NCBI RefSeq assembly: GCF_014204945.1
Contig: NZ_JACHMN010000001.1
Span: forward strand, 496,001 to 560,000
Direction of reading: 5' to 3'
DNA: 64,000 bases
Source: Allocatelliglobosispora scoriae
GTDB lineage: Bacteria; Actinomycetota; Actinomycetes; Mycobacteriales; Micromonosporaceae
The translations under genes were made by a program, and so were the position numbers. The notes beneath the pieces are model-generated. The model did no database searches. It was not told the DNA's origin and worked only from the letters and a program-made list of their open reading frames with translations. Shown in pieces: positions 32,517 through 41,026 of the stretch (its first letter is position 1; the number at the start of each line of letters is the position of its first letter).

Positions 32517-33170
32517 CTACACCCCCGCGTCGTGCACGCAGCGGGCGACCTGGACCCGGTTGGTGACCTCGAGCTTCGCGAAGACGCTGCCCACATGGGT
32601 CTTCACCGTCGCGACACCCAGGTAGAGCGACTGCGCGATCTCGGTGTTCGTCAGCCCCTCGCTGACCGCGATCGCGACCTCGCGCTCCCGGTCGGTGAGC
32701 CGGGCCAGCAGCGCCCGGGCCCGCTCCCGCCGCCCGTCGTCGGCCGACGCGGTGACCGCGGCGATCAGCCGGGTCGTGACGCTCGCCGACAGCATCGGCT
32801 CGCCCTGTGCCACGCGGTGCACGGCACGGACCAGGTCGCCGGGCGCGGTGTCCTTCAGCAGGAACCCGGCCGCGCCGTGCCGCAGCGCCGTCAGCACCAT
32901 CTCGTCGGCGTCGAACGTGGTCAGGATGATGATCCTGGCGGTGCTGCCCTGCTCGCGCAGCCGCCGGGTGGCGGCGAGCCCGTCCATCCTCGGCATCCGG
33001 ATGTCCATCAGCACCACGTCGGGCAGCTCCCGCGCGACCACGGTCAGCGCCTGCTGCCCGTCGGCCGCCTCACCGGCGACCACGAGCTCGGGCGCCCCCG
33101 CGAGGATCATCCGCAGACCGGCCCGGACCAGCGGGTCGTCGTCGACGATGACGACCCGGACCGCGGTCAC
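32517..33170 (-). CDS. NarL/LuxR-type response regulator
   Basis: 217 residues. Receiver domain (VVIVDDDPLVRAGLRMIL, phospho-Asp in VVLMDIRMP, LTTFDAD, FLLKD) and C-terminal LuxR helix-turn-helix (LTDREREVAIAVSEGLTNTEIAQSLYLGVATVKTHV). The GTG at 33170 overlaps the kinase stop as GTGA, so the pair is translationally coupled. Phosphorylated by the adjacent kinase, it should bind promoters not identifiable here; the nearby secretome genes are candidates only by proximity. Confidence 0.94.
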   Translation of the reverse strand: MTAVRVVIVDDDPLVRAGLRMILAGAPELVVAGEAADGQQALTVVARELPDVVLMDIRMPRMDGLAATRRLREQGSTARIIILTTFDADEMVLTALRHGAAGFLLKDTAPGDLVRAVHRVAQGEPMLSASVTTRLIAAVTASADDGRRERARALLARLTDREREVAIAVSEGLTNTEIAQSLYLGVATVKTHVGSVFAKLEVTNRVQVARCVHDAGV

Positions 33171-34360
33171 GCCGGCCACGGCAGGCTCGCCCGGACGACG
33201 AAGTCGCCGCTCTCCTCGCCGAAGTCCAGTGTGCCGCCGGCCAGCGCCGCGCGCTCGCCCAGCCCCGCCAGACCCACCCCGGCCGAGGGCAGCGGCACAG
33301 CGGCGGGCGCGCCCACGGGGTTGCGTACCTCGATGCCCAGACGGTCGCCGCGGGCGCCGGTGAGGCGTACCCCCACGGGTTCTCCGGGTGCGTGCTTGCG
33401 CGCGTTGGTCAGCGCCTCCTGCACCACCCGGAACGAGGTCCGCGACAGCGCCTCCGGCACCGCGCCCGGCAGCCCCGACGCGTCGAACCGGATCACCGAA
33501 CCGGCCTCCCGCGCGTCGGCGATCAGCGCCGGCAGCTCCGCGAGCGTCGGCTGGGACCGCTGCGCGACGAGCCCCGGGTCGCCGTCGCGGAGCACCCCGA
33601 GCACCTGCCGCAGCTCGGTCAGCGCGAGCTGCGCGTTCGCCTGGATCGTCTGCGCGGTCGCGGCCGTCTCGGCCCGGCTCAGGTCCTCCCGGAAGACCAG
33701 GGCCCCGGCGTGCAGGGCCACCAGGGAGATCCGGTGCGCGAGGTCGTCGTGCATCTCCCGAGCGATCCGGGTACGCTCCGCGGCCCGCACCGCCTGCGCG
33801 GACAGGATCTGCTCCCGCTCGGCGGCGATCGCCCGCTGCCGCAGCGAGGCGAGCAGCTCCCGGCGCTCGCCGATGTAGAAACCGCTCGCCACGGCGATGG
33901 CGGTGATCAGTCCGATCACGACGGCGTTGGCGGCGACCTGACCCGCGCTGTGCCCGGCGGGCGAGAACAGCGGCCGGTAGAACCCGGCGGAGACGATGCC
34001 GCCCGCGACCGCGGTCCCGCCGACCGCCGCCGCCCACCAGCGGCGCCGCCAGGTCGCCATCGACACGACGGCGACGACCATGGCGCCGAGGCCGGCGACC
34101 GAGAACGCGGCGGCCGCGGTCGTCAGGCACGCCACGGCGAGCGGTGCCCGGCGCCGCAGCGAAAGCAGGGTGATCGCGGCGGCACCGACGGCCAGGTCGA
34201 GCGCGAGCGCCGCCACGATCCGGTCACGCTGCGCGGCGTCCGGCGAGCCGGCGCCGAGCGCGGCGGCGTAGCCGATCCAGGCGACCGCGCCGACCGCCAC
34301 CGCGACAAGGTAGCGCCAGGTCCGGGACCAGGGCCGCAGCGGCGCAAGCGGTGTCGTCAT
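33167..34360 (-). CDS. Membrane histidine kinase (HisKA_3 type)
   Basis: 397 residues. Several membrane segments in the first ~190 residues (YLVAVAVGAVAWIGYAAAL, IVAALALDLAVGAAAITLL, VVIGLITAIAVASGFYI), then a DHp helix with the phospho-His in AREMHDDLAHRISLVALHA, and an ATPase domain (VVQEALTNARKHAP, GLAGLGERAALAGG). No large external sensor domain, so it probably senses a membrane or intramembrane signal. The ATG at 34360 is preferred; the open frame upstream would run into the divergent sigma factor promoter. Confidence 0.93.
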   Translation of the reverse strand: MTTPLAPLRPWSRTWRYLVAVAVGAVAWIGYAAALGAGSPDAAQRDRIVAALALDLAVGAAAITLLSLRRRAPLAVACLTTAAAAFSVAGLGAMVVAVVSMATWRRRWWAAAVGGTAVAGGIVSAGFYRPLFSPAGHSAGQVAANAVVIGLITAIAVASGFYIGERRELLASLRQRAIAAEREQILSAQAVRAAERTRIAREMHDDLAHRISLVALHAGALVFREDLSRAETAATAQTIQANAQLALTELRQVLGVLRDGDPGLVAQRSQPTLAELPALIADAREAGSVIRFDASGLPGAVPEALSRTSFRVVQEALTNARKHAPGEPVGVRLTGARGDRLGIEVRNPVGAPAAVPLPSAGVGLAGLGERAALAGGTLDFGEESGDFVVRASLPWPA

Positions 34361-34494
34361 CAGCTCAGCGTAGGCGCCTTCGCCGGGCACCGGCCCCACC
34401 CGGCGGCTCTGCGGCCTCCGCCCTAGGGTGGAGGCCGCAGATATCCGGCGGTCCGCACATGCAACCTCCGCCCGGCCCCTGGAGTAGATGGCGC

Positions 34495-34989
34495 ATGACA
34501 TGGACCGCCGACTACTCCGACTACTTCACCGCGCGAGCACCCCGATTACGGCGACTCGGCTACGCCCTGTGCGGTGACTGGCACCTCGCCGAGGACCTCG
34601 TCCAGCACACCTTCCTCCAGCTCTACCGGCACTGCAAACGCGTCGACACCACCACGATCGACGCGTACACCCGCCGGACGCTGGTCAACGCGTTCCTGTC
34701 CCACAAACGCGACCGGCGGCACGAGACCGTGCTCGCCGACCCGCCCGACCTGCTGACCGCCGACGGGACGGACCTCGCCCGCCGACTCGACCTGCGCCGG
34801 GCGCTCGCGGACCTGCCGCCGCGGCAGCGCGCCCTGGTGGTGCTGCGGCACCTGGAGGACGTGTCCACCGCCGACGCGGCCGAGATCCTCGGCATCGCCG
34901 AAGGCACCGTCAAGAGCCAGACCGCCCACGGGCTGGCCAAGCTGCGCACGGCCCTGAGCCCTGCGGCACTATCGGAGGAGCCGGTATGA
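34495..34989 (+). CDS. SigE-family ECF RNA polymerase sigma factor
   Basis: 164 residues: region 2 (YFTARAPRLRRLGYALCGDWHLAEDLVQHTFLQLYRH) and region 4 (LADLPPRQRALVVLRHLEDVSTADAAEILGIAEGTVKSQ). The ATG at 34495 lies 10 bases after GGAG; an in-frame ATG at 34459 is less likely. It diverges from the two-component operon and is coupled by ATGA to the following gene, which carries a frameshift. With the partner damaged, its control may be altered. Confidence 0.93.
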   Translation: MTWTADYSDYFTARAPRLRRLGYALCGDWHLAEDLVQHTFLQLYRHCKRVDTTTIDAYTRRTLVNAFLSHKRDRRHETVLADPPDLLTADGTDLARRLDLRRALADLPPRQRALVVLRHLEDVSTADAAEILGIAEGTVKSQTAHGLAKLRTALSPAALSEEPV

Positions 34990-35784
34990 CCAGCCACGAC
35001 CTGAACGCCTACGTGACGGCCGACGAGCCGCCGATGACCCTCACCGCCGACCGGCTGCTCGCCCTCGGCGCCCGCCGGCGCCGCCGCCGTCGCGGCGGCC
35101 GCGGCCTTCGCCTACCTGCCGGGACCGGTCCCGGTGCCGCAGGCCCTCACCGCCCAGGCGTCCTGCCTCAACGACGTCCCCGTCGACCGGAACCTCCCCG
35201 GTGACGTCACCACCGACCCGCTTGCCGGGAAACCCGACGCCATGGCGTCCTGGCGGGCGACCGCGACACCGGGCGCCTTCCCGCCGCCGACGGAGGACCA
35301 GCTCGCCCAGGTCGCCTGCACGGCCGTCCGGACGGTCCTGGCCCAGGCACCCGGCATGCGCTTCTACCCGCACGACTTCGTCGGCGGCCCGGCGTTCCAG
35401 GCGTCCCTGGACGAGGCCGAGGGGAACTGGGCCGTCGGGTCGCGCGGCCGGACACCCGGCGGTCTCATCTCGGTGGAGGTCACCCGCCAGCCGAAGGCTT
35501 TCGACCCCGCCGACGACCAGCCGTGGGGGGTCGGCGAGGAGCACAGCCTCCAGGACCTCGGCGGCGGGCGCCATCTGGCGACCTGGACCGAGCAGCTGCC
35601 GTTCCCCCAGACCACGGCGCTGATCAGCACGGTCGTGCTGTGGACCGGGCGCACCCGCGTCATGGTCTCCGCGAGCAACGTGGACACCGTCCGTCCCGCG
35701 ATCACGGTGTCGGCGGCGGTGCCGCTCACCGTCGAGCAGCTCACGGCGATCGTCCAGGACCCCGGGTTCGCCGTCTTCGGCTGA
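34986..35784 (+). pseudogene. Sigma-factor partner membrane protein, frameshifted
   Basis: The first frame (from ATG at 34986, overlapping the sigma stop) encodes a cytoplasmic start (MTSHDLNAYVTADEPPMTL...LLALGARRRR). After an arginine/GC-repeat stretch at about 35075-35100 the continuation is in another frame: a short hydrophobic run AVAAAAAFAYLPG and then an extracytoplasmic domain (AQASCLNDVPVDRNLPGD to TAIVQDPGFAVFG) ending at 35784. The membrane segment is shorter than usual, suggesting a small deletion in the GC repeats. It would be the membrane partner of the upstream sigma factor. A sequencing error in the GC-rich run would restore it. Confidence 0.7.
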
Positions 35785-35788
35785 CCGG

Positions 35789-35834
35789 CGGTCGGAGCGG
35801 GCCTCCACCCGGAGGTGGAGGCCCGCTCCGACCG
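35789..35834 (+). terminator. 21-bp perfect hairpin terminator
   Basis: A perfect 21-bp stem (35789-35809 with 35814-35834) with a 4-base loop, directly after the stop of the frameshifted gene and 44 bases before the next start. It is followed by GAGGTTTTCG, the same decamer that follows the hairpin at 36.6 kb. Confidence 0.85.
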
Positions 35835-35877
35835 TACGGGGAGGTTTTCGGGGTCCGCAGCCCGCAGTGTGATCGGC

Positions 35878-36570
35878 ATGAGCACGCACAGAAAGACAGC
35901 GGTAGTCGTCGGGTCGCTCTTCATCCTGGCGGCGGTGACCTCGATCATCGGCCTGATCCTCTACGGACCGCTCCTCAACGACGCGGACTACGTCACCGGC
36001 GGCGACGCGCACCAGGCCGAGATCGCCTCCGGCGCGCTCCTGGAGGTCGTCGCCGCGTTCTCCCTGGTCGGCATCGCGGTCCTGATGTTCCCGATCGTCC
36101 GGCGCCGCAACGAGGCCGTCGCCCTCGGCTACGCGTCGTTCCGCCTGATGGAGGCCACGATCATCGTGATCGGCGCCATGAGCCTGCTCGCGGTCGTGAC
36201 CCTGAACAAGGACTTCACCGGCGCCGACGCCGCGTCCTACCTGACCGGCAGCAAGCTGCTGATCGCGGTGCACGACTGGACGTTCCTCTTCGGACCCAAC
36301 CTCGCCCTCGGGCCGAGCACCCTGATGATGGGCGTGTTCCTCCACCGCACCCGGCTCGTCCCGCGGACCATCGCAATTCTGGGGATGGTCGGCGGGACGC
36401 TGATCTTCGTCTCGGCGGTGCCGGTGCTGTTCGGCGCCTACGACCAGCTCTCCGTCTGGGGCGCCGTCGGGGCGCTGCCGGTCTTCGCCTACGAGATGAG
36501 CCTCGCGGTGTGGCTGATCGCCAAAGGCTTCCACCCGGCGGCGATGGCCGCGCTCCCGGTCCGCCCCTGA
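35878..36570 (+). CDS. DUF4386-like integral membrane protein
   Basis: 230 residues with about six to seven transmembrane helices (AVVVGSLFILAAVTSIIGLILYG, LLEVVAAFSLVGIAVLMFPIV, ATIIVIGAMSLLAVVTL, FGPNLALGPSTLMMGVFL, LGMVGGTLIFVSAVPVLFG, LPVFAYEMSLAVWLI). The pattern and final FAYEMSLAVWLIAKGF fit the DUF4386 family, whose function is unknown. The ATG at 35878 is used because earlier in-frame starts would lie across the terminator. It stands alone between two hairpins, so it is probably monocistronic. Confidence 0.85.
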   Translation: MSTHRKTAVVVGSLFILAAVTSIIGLILYGPLLNDADYVTGGDAHQAEIASGALLEVVAAFSLVGIAVLMFPIVRRRNEAVALGYASFRLMEATIIVIGAMSLLAVVTLNKDFTGADAASYLTGSKLLIAVHDWTFLFGPNLALGPSTLMMGVFLHRTRLVPRTIAILGMVGGTLIFVSAVPVLFGAYDQLSVWGAVGALPVFAYEMSLAVWLIAKGFHPAAMAALPVRP

Positions 36571-36576
36571 CCCCGT

Positions 36577-36610
36577 CCGGGTACGCGGTGCGCCGGTGCC
36601 GCGTACCCGG
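36577..36610 (+). terminator. Hairpin terminator after the DUF4386 gene
   Basis: CCGGGTACGCGG at 36577-36588 pairs perfectly with 36599-36610, followed by a short T run in GAGGTTTTCG at 36613-36622. Confidence 0.75.
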
Positions 36611-36686
36611 ATGAGGTTTTCGCCTTGCCCGACCGAACCGGTTGTCCGCATACTCGGCGGATGATCTGCCTGACCGCGACCGTCTC

Positions 36687-37070
36687 ATGACCGTCAGTAC
36701 TGACTCGTTCGAGCAGGACAAGCGCGAGATGATGGCTTCGGGGACCCCGAGCGACGGCGACAACCTCGACGGCATGATGATCGACTTCGACCACTACCTG
36801 GTCTTCAAGTGCCGGGCGCTCGGCAAGGGCACGGTCGCCGCCACCGGTGATCCCGCCCGGCTGCTCCTGGTCACCTGCGCCGCCGCGAGCGGGGCGAGCC
36901 CGGAGGAGATCGCCGCCGAGATCAGCGGCGCGTGGCGCAGCTACCTGCGCTACGGCTTCCGGGAGGCGCACCGGATCCGGGACACCCCGACCACCGTCGA
37001 GCTCGACTTCGCCACCCAGAGCGGCGAGGGCGGCATCTTCGTCACGGGAACCGTCGTCGTGCGGCTCTGA
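36687..37070 (+). CDS. Small protein, function unknown
   Basis: 127 residues, no signal or membrane segment. An amphipathic start (VSTDSFEQDKREMM) is followed by a mixed alpha/beta part (FDHYLVFKCRALGKG, ARLLLVTCAAASG, PEEIAAEISGAWRSYLRYGF, TVELDFATQSGEGGIFVTGTVVVRL). No family is recognised. ATG at 36687; a TTG 15 codons earlier is possible. Its stop is one base from the stop of the convergent HEAT-like gene. Confidence 0.65.
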   Translation: MTVSTDSFEQDKREMMASGTPSDGDNLDGMMIDFDHYLVFKCRALGKGTVAATGDPARLLLVTCAAASGASPEEIAAEISGAWRSYLRYGFREAHRIRDTPTTVELDFATQSGEGGIFVTGTVVVRL

Positions 37071-37071
37071 C

Positions 37072-37653
37072 CTACCTCCAGTGGGCCGCGTACTTGCGGC
37101 GGTATTTCTGGTCCGGCTCCGCCTCGATGAGCGCGCGGGCGGCCGCCTCGATCTGCGGATCGGCGACGGAATCGTGCAGCTTGCGCAGGCTCTCGACGAT
37201 GTCGTTGCGGATCAGCGTGCCGTTCTTCTCCTCGAAGCTGCCCCGGTAGCGCCGGTCCAGGGCCGCCACGACGGTCCGGCGCTGGCCGTCACCGGCGAGG
37301 CCGATCCGCCACAGCGCCATCAGGCTGTGCCGGGCCGTGACGAACCGCTTGTCCCGGGTCACCTCGATCAACGCATCGAGGTCGGCGACGACCCGGCCGG
37401 CGGTGTCGTGCGCGGCGAGATTGCAGAGCAGCTGGGCGGCGATGGCCCGGCTGTGGTTGTCGGGGTCCCGGAGTCGGCCGACCACCTCGTCCCAGACGTC
37501 GTACGCCCACGGCACGGCGGTGTCCCGGCTCGCCGTCATCGCGGACTCGTAGGCGGCGTTCTGACGTGCCCGGTCGGCCGACCACAGGTCGGCGAACCAG
37601 GCTGGCACGGCGTTCTCCACGGGTGGTGCCCTTCCGGTCGAGGTGGTCACCAC
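37072..37653 (-). CDS. HEAT-like helical repeat protein, function unknown
   Basis: 193 residues, all helical, with HEAT/ARM-like repeats (VWDEVVGRLRDPDNHSRAIAAQLLCNLAAHD, ALIEVTRDKRFVTARHSLMALWRIGLA, GTLIRNDIVESLRKLHD). Such repeats bind proteins or nucleic acids; a phycobilisome-lyase or DNA glycosylase-like HEAT role cannot be told apart here. GTG start at 37653. Divergent from the next small gene. Confidence 0.75.
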   Translation of the reverse strand: MVTTSTGRAPPVENAVPAWFADLWSADRARQNAAYESAMTASRDTAVPWAYDVWDEVVGRLRDPDNHSRAIAAQLLCNLAAHDTAGRVVADLDALIEVTRDKRFVTARHSLMALWRIGLAGDGQRRTVVAALDRRYRGSFEEKNGTLIRNDIVESLRKLHDSVADPQIEAAARALIEAEPDQKYRRKYAAHWR

Positions 37654-37697
37654 GATAAGGCCTGGTGGCCGACGCGCCCGGCTGCCATGATCGCCCG

Positions 37698-38042
37698 GTG
37701 GACGAGTTCGGGGGGCGGTGCCGGCTGGACTGGTGGGCCAACCCGCTGACGTGCCTCGCGTCGGTCGAGGTGAGCGTCGGCGCCCGGTGGACCGGGAACG
37801 GCTGCGACGCCACAGGCACGCTGGTGGACGGCGCCGACCTGGAGGGCTTCGAGCTCCTCTGCGCGCTCGACCCCGTGTTCCGGCTCCGCATCGGCGGCGA
37901 CGACGTCGTGGACGTGCTGGTGGAGCTGCTCGACGAGCACGGCCGGTTCACGTTGACCGAGTACGACGGGCCAGCGTCCCGCGCGGTCTCGATCGAGCTC
38001 AGCACGACGGCGGCCGAGAGCGCCGCAGGCCGCAGCCGCTGA
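37698..38042 (+). CDS. Small protein, function unknown
   Basis: 114 residues. Contains CRLDWWANPLTCLASVEVSVG, FELLCALDPVFRLRIGGDDVV and DVLVELLDEHGRFTLTEYD, suggesting a small beta-rich domain. GTG start at 37698 directly after the divergent region. No signal or membrane segment and no recognised family. Confidence 0.65.
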   Translation: MDEFGGRCRLDWWANPLTCLASVEVSVGARWTGNGCDATGTLVDGADLEGFELLCALDPVFRLRIGGDDVVDVLVELLDEHGRFTLTEYDGPASRAVSIELSTTAAESAAGRSR

Positions 38043-38066
38043 CCTCGAGGAGCCCTGACGGAGGCC

Positions 38067-38094
38067 GCCGGCCCCGGGAGTGCCCGGGGCCGGC
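38067..38094. terminator. Convergent hairpin terminator
   Basis: A 12-bp perfect stem (GCCGGCCCCGGG at 38067-38078 with 38083-38094) and a 4-base loop between a + strand small gene and the end of the minus-strand beta-helix gene. Confidence 0.7.
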
Positions 38095-38160
38095 GTGGTG
38101 GTTCCGGGGCGGCGGCGCCGTCCCCCGGGCTGCGAGGACCGGGACGGACGCCGCCGCCGG

Positions 38161-40833
38161 TCACGGGTAGTTGGTGAGGTAGACGGTGTTGACGGCGGGA
38201 CCGGCCGGTCCGCCGGTGTTGTTGATGACGTGGTTGATCGTCCCCTGGCCGCCCAGCGACACGATCACCATGTTGTGGAACTTCACCCCGGGTGTGTTGG
38301 GCACCTCGAACGCCCGCTCCCCCACGATCGACAGGTCGGCGGTGAAGACGCAGTAGGAGCCCAGCCCCCACGCCTCGTGCGTGGTGACGGAGTCGGCGAC
38401 CTTGTAGGCGGCGTACCCCCGGGTGGTGCCGTTCATCCAGGCGGCCTGGTTGGGCGCCTCGTAGGGCAGCTCGTTCTGGAAGAAGTAGGTCCGCCCGCCG
38501 TTGCCGTTCCAGACGACCTCGTACTTCTGGAAGTGCTCGACGAACAGGCCGTACATCGTGACATCGGTGCCGTTGACGATCATGCCCTGGTCGGCGGTGT
38601 TGCTGGTCCAGCCCGCTCCGGCGCCGTGGTCGGCGCGCCACAGCCACAGGTGGTCGCCGATGACGTTGTTGCTGTTGACGACGAGGCTGGTGGTGGCCTT
38701 GCCCGCTCCGGCACCGCCGACGCGGACGTAGACATCGTGCAGCGCGGACGGGTTGCCCGCGTGGTTGGCCGCGGAACCGGCCGGGCCGAACTCGATCAGG
38801 ACCGGCGAGTTGACCGGGCCCGCGTCGACGAGTACCCCGCCGACCTGCACACCGTCCACGTCGGCGACCTTGATCGCGGCGACCCCGTTGTCGGGGACCA
38901 GCGTCGCCAGACCCAGCCCGAGGATGATCGTGTTGGGGTTGTTGACCTGCAGCGCCTGGCTGAGGTGGTGGATGCCGGGGGTGATGAGCAGGTGCTTGCC
39001 CTGGGCGAGGGCGGCGTTCATCGTGGCGGCGGTGGTGCCGGGGCGGACGACGAAGAAGTCCGCGAGCGAGATCGACGACCCGACCGGGGTCTTGTTGTAC
39101 CAGCTGGTGCCGACGGCGTTGGTCCGCACACCGGGCTTGAAGACCCGGTAGGTGCCGGTGGAGTCGATGTAGAGGAACGGCTTCTCCCGCACGACCGGCG
39201 ACGCTGCGACGACGGTGTGCGAGGGGTTGGGGAAGTTCGCGGCGGGTGCGCCGGTGACCCCGGTGAAGACCATGTTCCACACCGACCCGGTCCAGGAGCC
39301 GAACTCGCTGTTGCGGGAGAACCACTGCTGCTGCGAGCCCGACGACACCAGGCCGTCGATCCTGCTGTCGGCGATGAGGCCGCCGCTGGCCCAGCCGTCG
39401 CCGCCGTTCCACAGCTGGATCTGGTTCGCGGCGCCCTTGAGGTGCATCCGCCGGTAGGCCGCGGCCTGGGCGACGGCCCAGCGCTCCACGGTCACGCCCG
39501 CGGGCAGGGTCACGGACAAGTTCTCGGCGGTACGCCAGAAGTTGTGCGTGGCGTTGCCGCCGAACCAGGTCGCCTCGACGCGGACGTGGCCGTTGAGGTT
39601 CACGTCGTCGGGGCTCAGTCCCAGGCCCGCGACCTGCGTGTAGAAGCCGAGGTTCACGTCGGCGGTGTAGGTGCCGGGCTTGAACAGCACCGCGTAGCGG
39701 CTGGACCCGAACTCGGCGGTCTCCTGCTCGGCGAAGATCGTGTTGAGCTTGTTCTGGAAGGTGGCGGTCGGCGTCGACGGGTCGTAGACGAAGACGTTGG
39801 GCCCGAAGTTCGGGTTCTTCGGGTCGGTCGCCTCCACCGGCGGGGTCGAGGTCGACGGGGACGGGCTGGGCTGCGTACCCCCGGTGAAGATCTTGAATTC
39901 CCAGATCGAGTAGCCGTAGCCGTTGGCGCGGACCGTGCCCAGCATCCGGACGTAGCGGCCGGAGCCTGAGACGGTGAGCGTCTGCGTGCCGCCGGGGCCG
40001 GTGGTCGTGGTGTAGATGTCGGTCCACCCGCCGGTGCCGGTCGCGGAGGTCTGGATCTGGAACGACGTGGCGTAGGCGCCCTCCCACTGCAGCACGACCT
40101 GGCAGATGGCGGTGGTGGCACCGAGGTCGACCTGGACCCACTGCGGGTCGCTGCGCAGGCTCGCCCAGCGGGTGCCGGCGTTGTTGTCGAACGCGCCCGA
40201 GGCGGGGGTGCCCGCGCCCTCGATGCTCGACGCGGTGGCGGTCTTGCCGGCCGCGACGTTCGTGGTGCCGCAGGCGCCCGTCGGGGTGCTGGGGCTGGGG
40301 CTGGCGCTCGGCGGGGTGCCGCCGATCGTGCCGAAGACCTTGAACTCGAACAGCGAGTAGCCGTATCCGCTGCTGCGGACCGTGCCGAGCATCCGCACGT
40401 AGCGCCCGGAGCCGGTGACGGTGAGGGTCTGCGTGCCGCCGGGGCCGGCCGTGGTGGTGTAGATGTCGGTCCACCCGCCGGTGCCGGTGGCGGAGGTCTG
40501 CAGCTGGAACGAGGTGGCGTGCGCGCCCTCCCACTGCAGGACGACCTGGCTGATCGCCGCGGTGGCGCCGAGGTCGACCTGGATCCACTGCGGATCGGCC
40601 CAGAGGCTGCCCCAACGGGTGCCGGGGTCGCCGTCGAAGGCCGCCGAGGCGGGGAGGTCCGCGCCCTGCACGGACGAGGCGGTGGCGGGCTTGCCCTGCG
40701 AGAGCAGGGTGTCCGCGGCCTGCGCCGGGGCGACGAAGACCAGGTAGCTGCCGATGAGCGCGGCGAGCGCGGTCATCACGGGGAGGGTCCAGCGCCAGGA
40801 TCTGGCGCGGGCGGAGAGCCGCTCTGGGGTCAT
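38161..40833 (-). CDS. Large secreted beta-helix protein with two F5/8C carbohydrate-binding domains
   Basis: 890 residues: signal peptide (1 to ~39), two F5/8C (CBM32-like) domains (~40-178 and ~195-325; both have GKTATASS-like starts, PQWIQVDLGATAAI, VVLQWEGA, GRYVRMLGTVR), Pro/Ser linkers, and a catalytic-looking right-handed beta-helix (~345-890; NPNFGPNVFVYDPS, YAVLFKPGTY, FYTQVAGLGLSPDDV, HHLSQALQVNNPNTIILGLGLATL, EAWGLGSYCVF). Related actinobacterial proteins are often labelled adenylyl cyclase, which the sequence does not support; a polysaccharide hydrolase or lyase is more likely. The ATG at 40833 opens the signal. A 14-bp LacI-type palindrome sits 44 bases upstream. Confidence 0.88.
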   Translation of the reverse strand: MTPERLSARARSWRWTLPVMTALAALIGSYLVFVAPAQAADTLLSQGKPATASSVQGADLPASAAFDGDPGTRWGSLWADPQWIQVDLGATAAISQVVLQWEGAHATSFQLQTSATGTGGWTDIYTTTAGPGGTQTLTVTGSGRYVRMLGTVRSSGYGYSLFEFKVFGTIGGTPPSASPSPSTPTGACGTTNVAAGKTATASSIEGAGTPASGAFDNNAGTRWASLRSDPQWVQVDLGATTAICQVVLQWEGAYATSFQIQTSATGTGGWTDIYTTTTGPGGTQTLTVSGSGRYVRMLGTVRANGYGYSIWEFKIFTGGTQPSPSPSTSTPPVEATDPKNPNFGPNVFVYDPSTPTATFQNKLNTIFAEQETAEFGSSRYAVLFKPGTYTADVNLGFYTQVAGLGLSPDDVNLNGHVRVEATWFGGNATHNFWRTAENLSVTLPAGVTVERWAVAQAAAYRRMHLKGAANQIQLWNGGDGWASGGLIADSRIDGLVSSGSQQQWFSRNSEFGSWTGSVWNMVFTGVTGAPAANFPNPSHTVVAASPVVREKPFLYIDSTGTYRVFKPGVRTNAVGTSWYNKTPVGSSISLADFFVVRPGTTAATMNAALAQGKHLLITPGIHHLSQALQVNNPNTIILGLGLATLVPDNGVAAIKVADVDGVQVGGVLVDAGPVNSPVLIEFGPAGSAANHAGNPSALHDVYVRVGGAGAGKATTSLVVNSNNVIGDHLWLWRADHGAGAGWTSNTADQGMIVNGTDVTMYGLFVEHFQKYEVVWNGNGGRTYFFQNELPYEAPNQAAWMNGTTRGYAAYKVADSVTTHEAWGLGSYCVFTADLSIVGERAFEVPNTPGVKFHNMVIVSLGGQGTINHVINNTGGPAGPAVNTVYLTNYP
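39885..40700 (-). repeat. Duplicated F5/8C domain coding segments
   Basis: Two successive segments (about 39885-40250 and 40320-40700) encode F5/8C domains that are almost identical over long blocks, including the same DNA around GGCTGGACCGACATC-type stretches on the minus strand. A more distant third copy is in the DUF1996 gene at about 31740-32100. This reflects domain duplication within the gene. Confidence 0.6.
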
Positions 40834-41026
40834 GGGTTCTGCCTGTCGAAAAGGGAGGGACGGTACCGGGACACTTGGAGAGCGCTCTCCGAGATGTCGT
40901 GAGTATTGCCCCGCTGTTGCGCGCGCGTCAATACGAGGTTGTCGATTGGTCAGCAATTGCCGGTTTGATGCTGCCGCAACGGATCTGCGGAGTTGCCGTC
41001 AGGAAAACGCTCTCCGGAGCTCGGGA
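40834..41026. promoter_or_regulatory. Promoter region of the beta-helix gene with LacI-type operator
   Basis: A 193-base non-coding region. It contains the perfect 14-bp palindrome GGAGAGCGCTCTCC at 40877-40890, placed where a repressor would block the minus-strand promoter. A half site ACGCTCTCC is seen near 41006. The same box precedes the DUF1996 gene at 32.3 kb. Confidence 0.7.
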
